Part shown: in pieces, positions 42,907 through 51,983 of the stretch
How positions within the stretch are numbered: the first letter of the stretch is position 1
How the letters are laid out: every line of letters starts with the position of its first letter
Assembly (NCBI GenBank): GCA_963774415.1
Contig: CAVZEU010000007.1
Location: 226,107 to 290,106 of the forward strand
DNA from: SZUA-36 sp963774415
GTDB taxonomy: Bacteria > Pseudomonadota > Gammaproteobacteria > Xanthomonadales > SZUA-36
DNA length: 64,000 nt
Direction of reading: 5' to 3'
The notes under the pieces: model-generated
Databases searched by the model: none
Told to the model about the DNA's origin: nothing
What the model saw: the letters and a program-made list of their open reading frames with translations, nothing else
Program-made: the position numbers and the translations under genes

Positions 42907-43656
42907 ATGATCCCATCGTACGAGCAAATTTTTCGCCAACGCGCCGATGCCTACCAGCAAGCCATGGAGCTGCTGCCGCGCGCACGCGATCGCGAGTTCG
43001 AACTGGCCGTAGCGGCCGCAAGCATCGTTCCCGCTGACACCGTTTGCGACGCGCCGGCCGGCGGCGGTTACCTGCGCCGCTATCTGCCCGGCGACATCGG
43101 GCAGTATCTGGCGGTCGAGACCGCGCCGGACTTCATCGGTCATTGCCCGCTGGACGAAAACGACCGGGTCATCGAATCACCGCTGCACCGGATCGATCTC
43201 GGCGACGGCAGCGTCGATGTGTGCATCAACCTGGCCGGATCGCATCACCTGGAAGACAAGCGTGCTTTTTTTCGCGAGGCCGCGCGCATCCTGAAACCCG
43301 GCGGCCGGCTGGTGCTCGCCGATGTCGAGCGCGGCAGCGACGTGGACCGCTTCCTGAATGGCTTTGTCGACGCCAACAACTCGATGGGGCACACCGGTGT
43401 TTTTCTGAGCGGGCGAACGGCGGACGAGATCGCTGCCTGCGGTTTTGACGTTGAGCGCAATGGGGTCCGGTCGTTTCCCTGGATATTCCCCGACAAGGAC
43501 GCCATGGGTGTGTTTTGCAAACTGCTGTTCGGGATGGACCAGGCCACGCCCGAGAGCGTGGTCTCCGGCATCGAGGATATTCTGGGCTTCCGCGCCGGCC
43601 CCGGCCCGGTCAACATGGCCTGGAGCCTGCGTTTTATCGTGGCCGTACGGCGCTGA
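42907..43656 (+). CDS. Class I SAM-dependent methyltransferase
   Basis: A 249-residue protein with 'TVCDAPAGGGYLRRYL' (motif I, here DAPAGGG), 'YLAVETAPDF' (acidic end of strand 2), 'SVDVCINLAGSHHLEDKRAFFREAARILKPGGRLVLADV' seen as motif IV and the post-motif helix in segments. The target is unknown. It lies 45 bases before the ferredoxin gene on the same strand. Confidence 0.82.
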   Translation: MIPSYEQIFRQRADAYQQAMELLPRARDREFELAVAAASIVPADTVCDAPAGGGYLRRYLPGDIGQYLAVETAPDFIGHCPLDENDRVIESPLHRIDLGDGSVDVCINLAGSHHLEDKRAFFREAARILKPGGRLVLADVERGSDVDRFLNGFVDANNSMGHTGVFLSGRTADEIAACGFDVERNGVRSFPWIFPDKDAMGVFCKLLFGMDQATPESVVSGIEDILGFRAGPGPVNMAWSLRFIVAVRR

Positions 43657-43701
43657 TAATCCGCTTTTTCACGACTTTCTTAGGCTATACGAGGAACCGC
43701 T

Positions 43702-44016
43702 TTGATCAAGATTACCGCGACCGACCTGGATGGCCAGGTCCACGAAATCGAGACCGCCCCAAACACCACGCTGATGGAAGTGCTGCGGGAATACGAATGG
43801 GGCGTGCCGGCCATCTGCGGCGGTCTGTGCTCCTGCGGCACCTGCCATGTCTATCTCGACGAGCCGTGGCTGGAGCGCTTCTCGCAGATGGACCCGGACG
43901 AGGAGGACCTGCTGGAGTGCTTCGACGAGCGCCGGGAGAATTCACGGCTGAGCTGCCAGTTGTTCCTCGAGGCGGACCACGACGGCCTGAAGCTGACCAT
44001 CGCGCCGGAGGAGTGA
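43702..44016 (+). CDS. [2Fe-2S] ferredoxin
   Basis: A 104-residue protein with the adrenodoxin/Isc-type cluster pattern Cys39-x5-Cys45-x2-Cys48 and Cys85 ('ICGGLCSCGTCHVYL' and 'RLSCQLF'). It carries single electrons; partner unknown. The start is TTG 43702, with GAGGA seven bases upstream. Extra cysteines at 43 and 73 are noted. Its stop codon ends two bases before the tRNA on the other strand. Confidence 0.9.
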   Translation: MIKITATDLDGQVHEIETAPNTTLMEVLREYEWGVPAICGGLCSCGTCHVYLDEPWLERFSQMDPDEEDLLECFDERRENSRLSCQLFLEADHDGLKLTIAPEE

Positions 44017-44017
44017 G

Positions 44018-44093
44018 TGGTGCCGGCACGGGGATTCGAACCTCGGACCTACGCATTACGAATGCGCCGCTCTACCAACTGAGCTATGCCGGC
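44018..44093 (-). tRNA. tRNA-Thr (CGT anticodon), CCA encoded
   Basis: On the minus strand the sequence folds as a cloverleaf: acceptor GCCGGCA/TGCCGGC, D-arm 'AGCTCAGTTGGTAGAGC', anticodon stem GCGCA with loop TTCGTAA, T-arm 'AGGTTCGAATCCC', discriminator A and genomic CCA. The anticodon CGT reads ACG threonine codons, and the sequence closely resembles E. coli tRNA-Thr(CGU). Confidence 0.95.
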
Positions 44094-44288
44094 ACGATCT
44101 GAGAATTGAAGGGCGGCAAGTATATGCAAATCGGCCCGTGGCGACAATAGCCGGCAGCAGATATATGCCTACAAACGCTTAGAAAATTCCCGACAAATCA
44201 TCACGATCCCCGCGACTGGCCCCTGCTTTTCGCACTGGCGAAAATGACGCCGTGTTTATCGCAGGGGACGCAATTGACGGGGGCGCAG

Positions 44289-44792
44289 ATGTTTTTGCAG
44301 CGAACGGGACAAGCCGGTTTCAGCCTGTTGGAGGTACTGGTCGCGGGACTGGTATTTACACTGGGCCTGGCCGGCTTGTCCACCCTGTTGCTGCTGAGCT
44401 TCGGCACGGCGGCCGAGGCCAGGCGCGAAAGCAGCGCCGCCAGCGCCGCCGCGAGCCTCGCGGAACAGATCCGCCTGAACCCGCAGGCGCGGGAACACTA
44501 CCTGGATCCGCCCGAATCCGTCGGCTTTCTTTGTGATGGCACCGTCGCGTGTACGCCCGGCCAGCAGGCGGACTACGACTACCGCCGCTGGCGACTGGAG
44601 CTCGCGAGCGCGATACCGGGTGCCAGGGCGCTGGTCTGTCACGATGCGACGCCAGAGGACGGTGTCGAGGGAGAGGGGCATTGTGACGGTACCGGTTCCC
44701 TGGTGATCAAGATTTTCTGGCCGGGCGCGGCCTACGCCGCGGGCCGCATGATGCCGCCAAGCGCGCATCGTTTCACGCTGCGGGTGGATTGA
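44289..44792 (+). CDS. pilV: Type IV pilus minor pilin PilV
   Basis: A 167-residue prepilin: short leader ending in Gly10, then 'FSLLEVLVAGLVFTLGLAGLSTLLL' with Glu at mature position 5. The length and the 'LLEVLVA' start fit PilV. Minor pilins prime pilus assembly. It is followed one base later by pilW. In Pseudomonas fimT and fimU precede pilV; here only the tRNA and a gap of 195 bases do. Confidence 0.88.
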   Translation: MFLQRTGQAGFSLLEVLVAGLVFTLGLAGLSTLLLLSFGTAAEARRESSAASAAASLAEQIRLNPQAREHYLDPPESVGFLCDGTVACTPGQQADYDYRRWRLELASAIPGARALVCHDATPEDGVEGEGHCDGTGSLVIKIFWPGAAYAAGRMMPPSAHRFTLRVD

Positions 44793-44793
44793 C

Positions 44794-45555
44794 GTGCCGC
44801 CGCGGAGACCGGAAAACTGCAGCCGCGCCTTTTCGCTGCTCGAACTGTTGCTCGGCGTCGGCTTGTCGGGCGTATTGGTGCTCGGGGTCATGCAACTGCT
44901 CACGGCCAGCCTGTCGGCCTACCACGCGCAGATCAACCGCAGCCGGATGATCGAGTCGGCGCACTTTGCGCGCGACACGCTGATCGAGCATATCGCACAG
45001 GCGGGTTATGTTCCCGAGCCGTGGCAGGCGGGGGCGACATTGCCCGCCCTCACCGCTGAGACACGCGAGGGCAGTGCGCTGCCAGGGGACCAGTTGGGTC
45101 TGCAGCGCTGGAGCCGCCGCAACTGCTTTGGTAACGACAACCCCGTAGCCGACAGCCGCGGCCGCGCCGCTTTCTACCTGTTGCAGACCCGTTTCAGGAT
45201 CAACGCCGCGTCCGACCTGGCGCTGACCTGCCGCTACGGGCCCGGTCCCTCACAGCTCACAACCCAGATCAACAATCTCGGCCTGGTCGAAGGCGTCGAA
45301 AGCATGCAGCTTTTGTATGCGCAGGACCGGGACGGCGATGGCATCGCCGATGGCTGGGTCAAGGCCGGTGACTGGAATGACGAAAGCCGTGTGCGCGCCG
45401 TCAGGGTCGCGTTGCTGATGGCGACCGCGGAGCCCGTGGGCGCAGCGGCCGGCGGACCCGTGACCGTGCTCGACGAGACCGTGGAGCGGCCCGCCGACGG
45501 CCGCCTGCGCCGGGTCAGTTCCGTGACGGCCGCCATCCGCGGCCGATTGCAATGA
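44794..45555 (+). CDS. pilW: Type IV pilus minor pilin PilW
   Basis: A 253-residue prepilin: leader ending in Ala12 instead of Gly, then 'FSLLELLLGVGLSGVLVLGVMQLL', and a long C-terminal domain with 'DRDGDGIADGW' (Ca-binding-like loop) and 'RVRAVRVALLMAT', both typical of PilW. The start is GTG 44794, one base after the pilV stop. Its end overlaps the next gene by four bases. Confidence 0.88.
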   Translation: MPPRRPENCSRAFSLLELLLGVGLSGVLVLGVMQLLTASLSAYHAQINRSRMIESAHFARDTLIEHIAQAGYVPEPWQAGATLPALTAETREGSALPGDQLGLQRWSRRNCFGNDNPVADSRGRAAFYLLQTRFRINAASDLALTCRYGPGPSQLTTQINNLGLVEGVESMQLLYAQDRDGDGIADGWVKAGDWNDESRVRAVRVALLMATAEPVGAAAGGPVTVLDETVERPADGRLRRVSSVTAAIRGRLQ

Positions 45556-46643
45556 AAAAGCGTCCTCGCATGGCCGCCGCCGCACCGCCTCGGCGCCAGG
45601 CAGGCATGGTGCTGCTGCTGTGCCTGATGTTGCTGTGCAGCCTGACGCTGGTCGGCCTGTCGGCCACGGCCGATTCCTTGCTGCAAAACCAACTGGCTGC
45701 GAACGAGCAGGATACGGAACGCGCCCGGCAAACCGCGCTGGCGGCCTTGTCGTGGGCGGAGGACTGGCTGCTGAACCTGGACGGCGCCGCGCCGCCGGTA
45801 TGCACTGCCCCGTGCGCCGGACTGATACTGCACGCGGCTTCCAGTTTACCGGCCCACCCCGAGCGCGAAGACGCGCAATGGTGGGCGACCAACGGGCATG
45901 AAGCCGGTATTGACCCGCTGACCGGCGGGTCCCTTTTATCGCTCTCTTCCGCCAACGCCCAACCAGCCTATTGGCTGGTGGAATCCGCACACAGCGAGTC
46001 GCTCGCCGACGGCACGACGATGACCTGGTACCGAATCCTGGTCCGCGCCACCGGGCACAGGGAAACTTCGGTTTCGGTCGTTGAAAGCCTGTTGCTGCGT
46101 GCGTGGCCGCAAGCCGGCGGCGGGGTCGCTGACGGGGAGAACACCGGCGCTGGCGAGACGGCGCCGGATGGTTGCAGCTCCATCGTCATCAGCGCCCGCC
46201 TGTGGCCGGCTCGCCTGGCGGCGGCTGCGCTGATGGCTGCCGGCTGCAAGCGGACACCCCGCGGTATGACACTGGTCGAACTGGTGATCGTCATGGCCGT
46301 CATGGCCATCCTGCTGGCTTCGGCAGCTCCGGCGTACGAAAGATATGTGTGGCGTGTGCACCGCACTGAAGCCATTGGCTTGCTGCTGCAAGCGTCACTT
46401 TGTCAGGAACGCGTTCACGCCAGCCGCGGCAGTTATGACGCATCGCTTTGCCGGCCGGTAAATGCTCAGGATCATTACCGTATCGCCTACAGCGAGGCCG
46501 AAGCCGACCGCTATGAAATCAGGGCCATCCCGCAGGGTGGGCAGGCCGATGACCCATGCGGCAGCCTGTGGCTGGATGAAAGCGGCGCTCGGGGTATCTC
46601 GGCCGCAGGCACCAGCGGCGTCAAGTGCTGGAGCGGGCGTTGA
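45552..46643 (+). CDS. PilX joined in frame to a PilE-like prepilin
   Basis: One open frame of 363 residues carries two minor pilins. Residues 1 to about 215 look like PilX: leader to Gly18, then 'MVLLLCLMLLCSLTLVGLSATADSLLQNQLAANEQD'-type hydrophobic start without Glu5. Residues 228-363 are a complete PilE-like prepilin: 'RTPRG|MTLVELVIVMAVMAILLASAAPAY' with Gly238 and the position-5 Glu, then a domain with two Cys near 'SLCQERVHAS' and 'CGSLWL'. No stop separates them. An internal ATG at 46233 could start PilE alone, but no clear ribosome site precedes it. In Pseudomonas pilY1 and pilY2 lie between these genes. Confidence 0.8.
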   Translation: MKKRPRMAAAAPPRRQAGMVLLLCLMLLCSLTLVGLSATADSLLQNQLAANEQDTERARQTALAALSWAEDWLLNLDGAAPPVCTAPCAGLILHAASSLPAHPEREDAQWWATNGHEAGIDPLTGGSLLSLSSANAQPAYWLVESAHSESLADGTTMTWYRILVRATGHRETSVSVVESLLLRAWPQAGGGVADGENTGAGETAPDGCSSIVISARLWPARLAAAALMAAGCKRTPRGMTLVELVIVMAVMAILLASAAPAYERYVWRVHRTEAIGLLLQASLCQERVHASRGSYDASLCRPVNAQDHYRIAYSEAEADRYEIRAIPQGGQADDPCGSLWLDESGARGISAAGTSGVKCWSGR

Positions 46644-46662
46644 TGCGGGCCCTGTTATCAGG

Positions 46663-47616
46663 CTAGGCCAGTGTTTTGACCCTGAGCGCCTTGGGCAGGG
46701 CGAACTCCATGCCCTCGGGTACGCCTTGCTGTTCTTCCACGGAGCCGCAACCAATCTGCTCGAGCTTTTTAACGACGCCGGTCACCAGGCTCTCAGGGGC
46801 CGAGGCACCCGCGGTCACGCCGATTCGTTCGGCGCCCACGAGCCACTCGGTTCTGATGTCTTCGGCATCGTCGATCAGGTAGGCCGTGACGCCCTGCTTG
46901 GCCGCCAGTTCGCGCAGGCGGTTGGAATTCGAGCTGTTGACCGAACCGACCACGAGCACCAAGTCGACCTTGCGCGCCAGCGTCTTGACCGCATCCTGGC
47001 GGTTCTGCGTGGCGTAGCAGATGTCGTCGTGCCGCGGGCCGATAATGCCCGGGTACTTTCGCTCGAGGGCTTCGATCACACCGCGGGTATCGTCCACCGA
47101 CAGCGTCGTTTGCGTGACATAGGCGAGCGACTGCGGATAACGGACGTGGAGGGAATCGACATCGGCCGGCGACTCGACCAGGTATATCCGATTATCCCGC
47201 GGCGGCTGCAGGCGCCATTGGCCCAGCGTGCCTTCGACCTCCGGGTGACCGGCGTGCCCGATCAGCACGACATCACGCCCGGCCTTGCAATGCCGGGCGA
47301 CCTCCATGTGCACCTTGGTCACCAATGGGCAGGTGGCGTCGAAGACCCTCAGGTCACGGGCCTTGCCGGCCTCGCGAACGGCCTGCGAGACCCCGTGGGC
47401 GCTGTAGATGACGGTGGCCTTGTCGGGCACGTCGTCCAGTTCGTCGACGAACACCGCACCCAGTCCGGTCAGGCGGTCGACCACGAAACGGTTATGCACG
47501 ACCTCGTGACGCACGTAGATGGGAGCGCCGAAAAGCTCCAGAGCGCGCTCGACGATCTCGATGGCGCGGTCGACGCCGGCGCAAAAACCCCTTGGATTGG
47601 CCAGCAGGACTTCCAT
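46663..47616 (-). CDS. ispH: 4-hydroxy-3-methylbut-2-enyl diphosphate reductase
   Basis: A 317-residue [4Fe-4S] enzyme with Cys12 in 'NPRGFCAGVDRAI', the second cluster Cys in 'FDATCPLVTKVH', the third in 'DICYATQNRQ', and the catalytic region 'TQTTLS'. It makes IPP and DMAPP in the last step of the MEP pathway. Its ATG shares one base with the lspA stop. It converges on the pilin genes with 19 bases between. Confidence 0.96.
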   Translation of the reverse strand: MEVLLANPRGFCAGVDRAIEIVERALELFGAPIYVRHEVVHNRFVVDRLTGLGAVFVDELDDVPDKATVIYSAHGVSQAVREAGKARDLRVFDATCPLVTKVHMEVARHCKAGRDVVLIGHAGHPEVEGTLGQWRLQPPRDNRIYLVESPADVDSLHVRYPQSLAYVTQTTLSVDDTRGVIEALERKYPGIIGPRHDDICYATQNRQDAVKTLARKVDLVLVVGSVNSSNSNRLRELAAKQGVTAYLIDDAEDIRTEWLVGAERIGVTAGASAPESLVTGVVKKLEQIGCGSVEEQQGVPEGMEFALPKALRVKTLA

Positions 47617-48143
47617 CAGCCCTCGTCCCCCGGCCCGGGTGTCTTCGACAGCAGCAGGCCGCTGACGAGCAGCAGGATCACGCCGCAGGTGATGGCGGAA
47701 TCGGCCAGGTTGAACGCCGGCCAGTGAGCATCGCGATAGTACACGTCGATAAAATCTACCACATAACCGTTATGAATGCGGTCGATGAGGTTGCCGATGG
47801 CGCCGCCGATGACCAGGCTCAGGGCCAGGCCGGTCAGCCGGTCGGCCGGGGGCAACTTCAGCAGCCAGAGGATCAGCACCAGCGTCACGGCCGAGGCCAG
47901 CACCGTGAAGAACCAGCGCTGCCAGCCTCCGGCGCTGCTGAGAAAACTGAAGGCGGCGCCGTAGTTGTGCGCCAACGTCAAATTGAGCCAGGGGGTCACC
48001 TGGTGCGGCCGGTAGAGGCTCAGGGCATCGCTGGCCAGGCCCTTGGTCCAGATATCCAGCACGACGATCAGCGCCGCCAGCGCCAGCCAGGCGAACGCCA
48101 TACGCTTGCTTATAAACCAGGTTCGTGCCGTCCGCCAAGCCAT
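47616..48143 (-). CDS. lspA: Lipoprotein signal peptidase
   Basis: A 175-residue membrane protein with four helices and the two catalytic Asp boxes 'GGAIGNLIDRI' and 'FNLADSAI'. It cleaves prolipoproteins after lipidation. ATG 48143 lies four bases after the ileS stop. It directly precedes ispH; the fkpB gene often found between them is absent. Confidence 0.95.
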   Translation of the reverse strand: MAWRTARTWFISKRMAFAWLALAALIVVLDIWTKGLASDALSLYRPHQVTPWLNLTLAHNYGAAFSFLSSAGGWQRWFFTVLASAVTLVLILWLLKLPPADRLTGLALSLVIGGAIGNLIDRIHNGYVVDFIDVYYRDAHWPAFNLADSAITCGVILLLVSGLLLSKTPGPGDEG

Positions 48144-48147
48144 TGAA

Positions 48148-50964
48148 TCAGGCCATCCTGCGTGCTTCGCCGCTGCCGTCGACGTTCTCGATGCAGCGCC
48201 CGCACAATTCCGGGTGTTCCTGCGATTGCCCCACGTCAGGGCGCTGCTGCCAGCAGCGCACGCACTTGGCATGTTGCGACGGCTCCACGGCGACGGCGAT
48301 ACGCCCGCCCGGCAGCGTGGCGGTCTCGATGCCCGCGGGCGCTGCCTCCAGGTCCGCAAACCGGGCATCGGAGGTAATCAGCACGAAACGCAGTTCGTCA
48401 CCCACCCATTCGAGGGCCTCGGCCAACTCGCCATCGGCCCAGACACTGGCCTCCACCGCCAGCGCCGAGCGGGCCGCGCCGCTGGCGCGAAGTTTCTCGA
48501 CCGCCTTGCTGACCTCGTCGCGCACGGCGATGAGGTGTTGCCAGCGCCGGCGCTCGCCTTCGCTGTCGTCCAGTTCGAACAAGCCCTCGTAATAGGTCGC
48601 CATGAAGACGCTGTCCTCGCGGTCCCCGCCCATGTGTTGCCAGATTTCCTCGGCGGTATAGCTCAATACCGGCGCGATCCAACGCACCAGCGCCTCGAGA
48701 ATGTGCAGCATCGCCGTCTGCGCGGACCTGCGCGGCCGGCTCGCGCGCTGCGTGGTGTACAGGCGGTCCTTGATGATGTCCAGGTAGAACGCGCCCATCT
48801 CGTTGCTGCAGAAGCGGTGCACGCTCTGGTAGATCTTCAGAAACTGGTAATCGTCGTAGGCCTGCTTGCACTGCGCCTGCAACCGGGCTGCGCTGTCCAC
48901 CGCCCAGCGGTCCAGCGGCAGCATCTCGCCGGCCGCGAGGCACTGGTCGCGATCGAACCCGGCCAGGTTGCCGAGCAGGAAGCGCGCCGTGTTGCGGATG
49001 CGGCGGTATGCGTCGGACACGCGCTTGAGGATTTCGTCGGAAACCGTCATCTCCTGGCGATAGTCCGCGGCGGCCACCCACAACCTGAGCACGTCGGCCC
49101 CGAGCGTGTTCATGACCTTCTGCGGCGCCACCACGTTACCGACCGATTTCGACATCTTGCGGCCAACGGCGTCGACCACGAAGCCGTGCGTCAGCACCTG
49201 CCGGTACGGCGCCTCGCCGTGCATCGCGACCGAGGTGAGCAGGGACGACTGGAACCAGCCGCGGTGCTGGTCCGAGCCTTCCAGGTACATGTCGGCCGGG
49301 CGCCGCAACTGCGGCCGCTCGTCCAGCACGCAGCGGTGGCTGACACCGGAGTCGAACCATACGTCCAGCGTGTCCCTGACCTGTTCGTACCGTTCCTCGT
49401 CGACACCGAGGCGCTGGAAAATGTCGTCTTCGTACCAGCAGTCGATGCCGTCCGCGGCGATCAGGTCAGCGGCCTTTTCCATCAGTTCGGGCGTGTCCGC
49501 GTGCAACTCGCCGCTGGCGCGGTCGACGAACAACGTGATCGGCACACCCCAGGTGCGCTGCCTCGAAATGCACCAGTCCGGGCGGCTCTCCACCATGCCG
49601 CTGATGCGTTCCTCGCCCCAGCCCGGCACCCAGCGAATATCCTTGATGGCCTCGAGCGCGCCCTCGCGCAGCCCCGCCTTTTCCATGCTGATGAACCACT
49701 GCGGCGTGACCCGGAAAGCCGTCGGCGACTTGTGCCGCCAGCAGTGCGGATAGCTGTGCAGGAACGGCTCCACGTGCAGCAACACACCGCGCTCTTCCAG
49801 TGTCGCCACGATCTTGTCGTTGGCGTCCCAGACGAAGAGACCGGCGAACAGCTCGGTGTCGGGAAGATAGACGCCGTCGGCATCGACCGGGTTCGAAACC
49901 GGCAGGTCGTAATCCTTGCCGGCGCGGAAATCCTCCTCGCCGTGGCCGGGCGCGGTGTGTACCGCGCCGGTACCGGCGTCGGTGGTGACGTGCGCGGCCA
50001 GGATCACCGGCACCTGCCGCTCGTAGAACGGGTGCTCCAGCAGCAGGTGTTCGAGGGCGGCGCCCTTGCAGGCTGCAAGGACTTCCACCGTTTCGAGGCC
50101 AATGCGCGCGGCCACCTCGTCTTTCAAGCCGTCGGCCAGGACCAGCAACCAATCACGCTCCCGCCAGCGGCCCTGGACCAGCACGTAGTCGAGCTCCGCG
50201 TGCAACGCTACCGCCTGGTTCGCGGGCAGCGTCCACGGCGTCGTCGTCCAGATCGGGATGCCTGCCTCGCCGTCCGCCGGTTCCACATCAAAGGCGGCAA
50301 ACAGCGCCTTCGGATCGACCGCGCGGAAGAAGACGTCGATCGCCGGCGAGGTCTTGTCCAGGTACTCGATCTCGGCTTCCGCCAGCGCCGATGCGCAATC
50401 GAAGCACCAGTTGACCGGTTTCACGCCCTGTTCGAGGTGCCCGGCCCGGATGATCTCGGCCAATGCCCGCACCATGTTCGCCTCATAGGAGAAATTACGG
50501 CTGGCGTAGGGGTTCTCCCAGTCGCCCAGCACGCCGAGGCGTTTGAAGCCCGTGCGCTGCAAATCGATATGCCGGTCGGCGTATTCACGGCATTTCTGCC
50601 GGAAGGTGCGGGCGTCCACCTTGCGCCCGACCTTGCCGATCTTTTTCTCCACCTGCAACTCGATCGGCAGGCCGTGGCAGTCCCAGCCGGGCACGTAGGG
50701 CGAGTGGAAGCCCGCCAGCAGGCGCGACTTGACGACCATGTCCTTGAGAATCTTGTTGACGGCGTGACCGATGTGGATATCGCCGTTCGCGTAGGGCGGC
50801 CCGTCGTGCAGGATATACAGCGGCCGACCGGCCGTATACGCCTGGATGCGGGCATACAGACCGCTCTCCTCCCACTGCTTGAGCATCAGGGGCTCGCGGT
50901 TGGCCAGGTTGGCCTTCATCGGAAAAGCCGTGGCCGGCAGGTTGATCGTGTCTTTGTAGTCCAT
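48148..50964 (-). CDS. ileS: Isoleucyl-tRNA synthetase
   Basis: A 938-residue class I synthetase: 'PYANGDIHIGHAVNKILKD' with HIGH, the editing domain, 'KMSKSVGNVV', and the C-terminal zinc motif with CVRCW and CGRC. It charges tRNA-Ile. Length and order are normal for the bacterial (mupirocin-sensitive type) enzyme. It lies 38 bases after ribF. Confidence 0.97.
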   Translation of the reverse strand: MDYKDTINLPATAFPMKANLANREPLMLKQWEESGLYARIQAYTAGRPLYILHDGPPYANGDIHIGHAVNKILKDMVVKSRLLAGFHSPYVPGWDCHGLPIELQVEKKIGKVGRKVDARTFRQKCREYADRHIDLQRTGFKRLGVLGDWENPYASRNFSYEANMVRALAEIIRAGHLEQGVKPVNWCFDCASALAEAEIEYLDKTSPAIDVFFRAVDPKALFAAFDVEPADGEAGIPIWTTTPWTLPANQAVALHAELDYVLVQGRWRERDWLLVLADGLKDEVAARIGLETVEVLAACKGAALEHLLLEHPFYERQVPVILAAHVTTDAGTGAVHTAPGHGEEDFRAGKDYDLPVSNPVDADGVYLPDTELFAGLFVWDANDKIVATLEERGVLLHVEPFLHSYPHCWRHKSPTAFRVTPQWFISMEKAGLREGALEAIKDIRWVPGWGEERISGMVESRPDWCISRQRTWGVPITLFVDRASGELHADTPELMEKAADLIAADGIDCWYEDDIFQRLGVDEERYEQVRDTLDVWFDSGVSHRCVLDERPQLRRPADMYLEGSDQHRGWFQSSLLTSVAMHGEAPYRQVLTHGFVVDAVGRKMSKSVGNVVAPQKVMNTLGADVLRLWVAAADYRQEMTVSDEILKRVSDAYRRIRNTARFLLGNLAGFDRDQCLAAGEMLPLDRWAVDSAARLQAQCKQAYDDYQFLKIYQSVHRFCSNEMGAFYLDIIKDRLYTTQRASRPRRSAQTAMLHILEALVRWIAPVLSYTAEEIWQHMGGDREDSVFMATYYEGLFELDDSEGERRRWQHLIAVRDEVSKAVEKLRASGAARSALAVEASVWADGELAEALEWVGDELRFVLITSDARFADLEAAPAGIETATLPGGRIAVAVEPSQHAKCVRCWQQRPDVGQSQEHPELCGRCIENVDGSGEARRMA

Positions 50965-51002
50965 GCTCTGCTTGCTAGTGTGCTGGTGCCCGCGCGGCGC
51001 CG

Positions 51003-51929
51003 TTAATCATTTCCCGCCAGGCAGGCTCGCGCCTGACGCTCATCTTCCCGCATTTGCTCCACGAGGTCATCAATCCTGGCAAATGGCTCCTCGTCGCGGA
51101 GTTTTGCCACGAACTCCACCTCCATCCTGCGCCCGTACAAGTCGCCTTCAAAATCGAACAGGTGCACTTCGATCATGAACTCCCCCCCGCCCACGGCCGG
51201 CCGCGTACCCAGGTTGGCGACGCCATCCCGCCAGCGCCCGCGGTCGAGCCGCGCCTTCACCGCGAACACGCCCTTGACCGGGCTCGGGCCGGCCTTCAGC
51301 GGCATGTTGGCGGTCGGGTAGCCCAACTGGCGTCCCAGGCTGCGGCCCCGCGACACCCTTCCCTGCATTCGGAACGGCCGGCCCAACAGCTCCGCGGCCT
51401 CGTCGAACCGGCCGGCCGCCAGCGCTTCACGCACCGCGCTGCTGGACACCCGGCGGCCGCCGATCTCATGGGTATCGAACGTCTCCAGGCGAAAACCGTG
51501 GGCGGCGCCGGCTTGACGCAGGCTCTCGATATCGCCCTGACGGCCACGGCCATAGCGGAAATCTTCGCCCACGACGACGATCTTCGCCGCCAGCACACCG
51601 GCCAGTATCTCCCGTGTAAACGCGTCGGCCTCCATGTCGGCCAGCGCCTGATTAAAACGCATCAGCCAGACCAGGTCCACACCCGCCTCGGCCAGGCACT
51701 CGAGCTTCTGCCGCGCGGGCATCAACCGCGCCGGTGCGGCCTCGGGCCGGAACCACGCCTGCGGCAACGGCTCGAAGGTCACCATGGCCAGCGTGTGCCG
51801 GTTCCGGGCCAGCGCCCTGCAGTGCCGGATCAGCGCCTGGTGACCGAGATGCACGCCGTCAAAATTCCCGATGGTAACCACCGATGACTGCAACAACCGC
51901 GCGCCCGGATTGTCCCTGATCAGCCGCAT
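51003..51929 (-). CDS. ribF: Bifunctional riboflavin kinase / FAD synthetase
   Basis: A 308-residue enzyme: an N-terminal nucleotidyltransferase domain ('VVTIGNFDGVHLGHQALI', 'VVVGEDFRYGRGRQGD') and a C-terminal kinase domain ('GRPFRMQGRVSRGRSLGRQLGYPTANM', 'MIEVHLFDFEGDLYG'). It makes FMN then FAD. Murj-ribF-ileS order is the usual gammaproteobacterial one. Confidence 0.96.
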   Translation of the reverse strand: MRLIRDNPGARLLQSSVVTIGNFDGVHLGHQALIRHCRALARNRHTLAMVTFEPLPQAWFRPEAAPARLMPARQKLECLAEAGVDLVWLMRFNQALADMEADAFTREILAGVLAAKIVVVGEDFRYGRGRQGDIESLRQAGAAHGFRLETFDTHEIGGRRVSSSAVREALAAGRFDEAAELLGRPFRMQGRVSRGRSLGRQLGYPTANMPLKAGPSPVKGVFAVKARLDRGRWRDGVANLGTRPAVGGGEFMIEVHLFDFEGDLYGRRMEVEFVAKLRDEEPFARIDDLVEQMREDERQARACLAGND

Positions 51930-51983
51930 CGCCCAACCTGCCCGAAAGGACCGGATTATAACAGTCCCGGCGGCTGTGCTGGT

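Noticed and set aside
46644..46662. Terminator between pilE and ispH
   Set aside because: GCCCTGTTATCAGGC gives only a short imperfect stem with no T-tract.
48043..51006. A very long open frame on the plus strand opposite lspA and ileS
   Set aside because: It is the reverse shadow of ileS in GC-rich DNA. Its translation is Arg/His/Val-rich with no known domain, and ileS has all family motifs.
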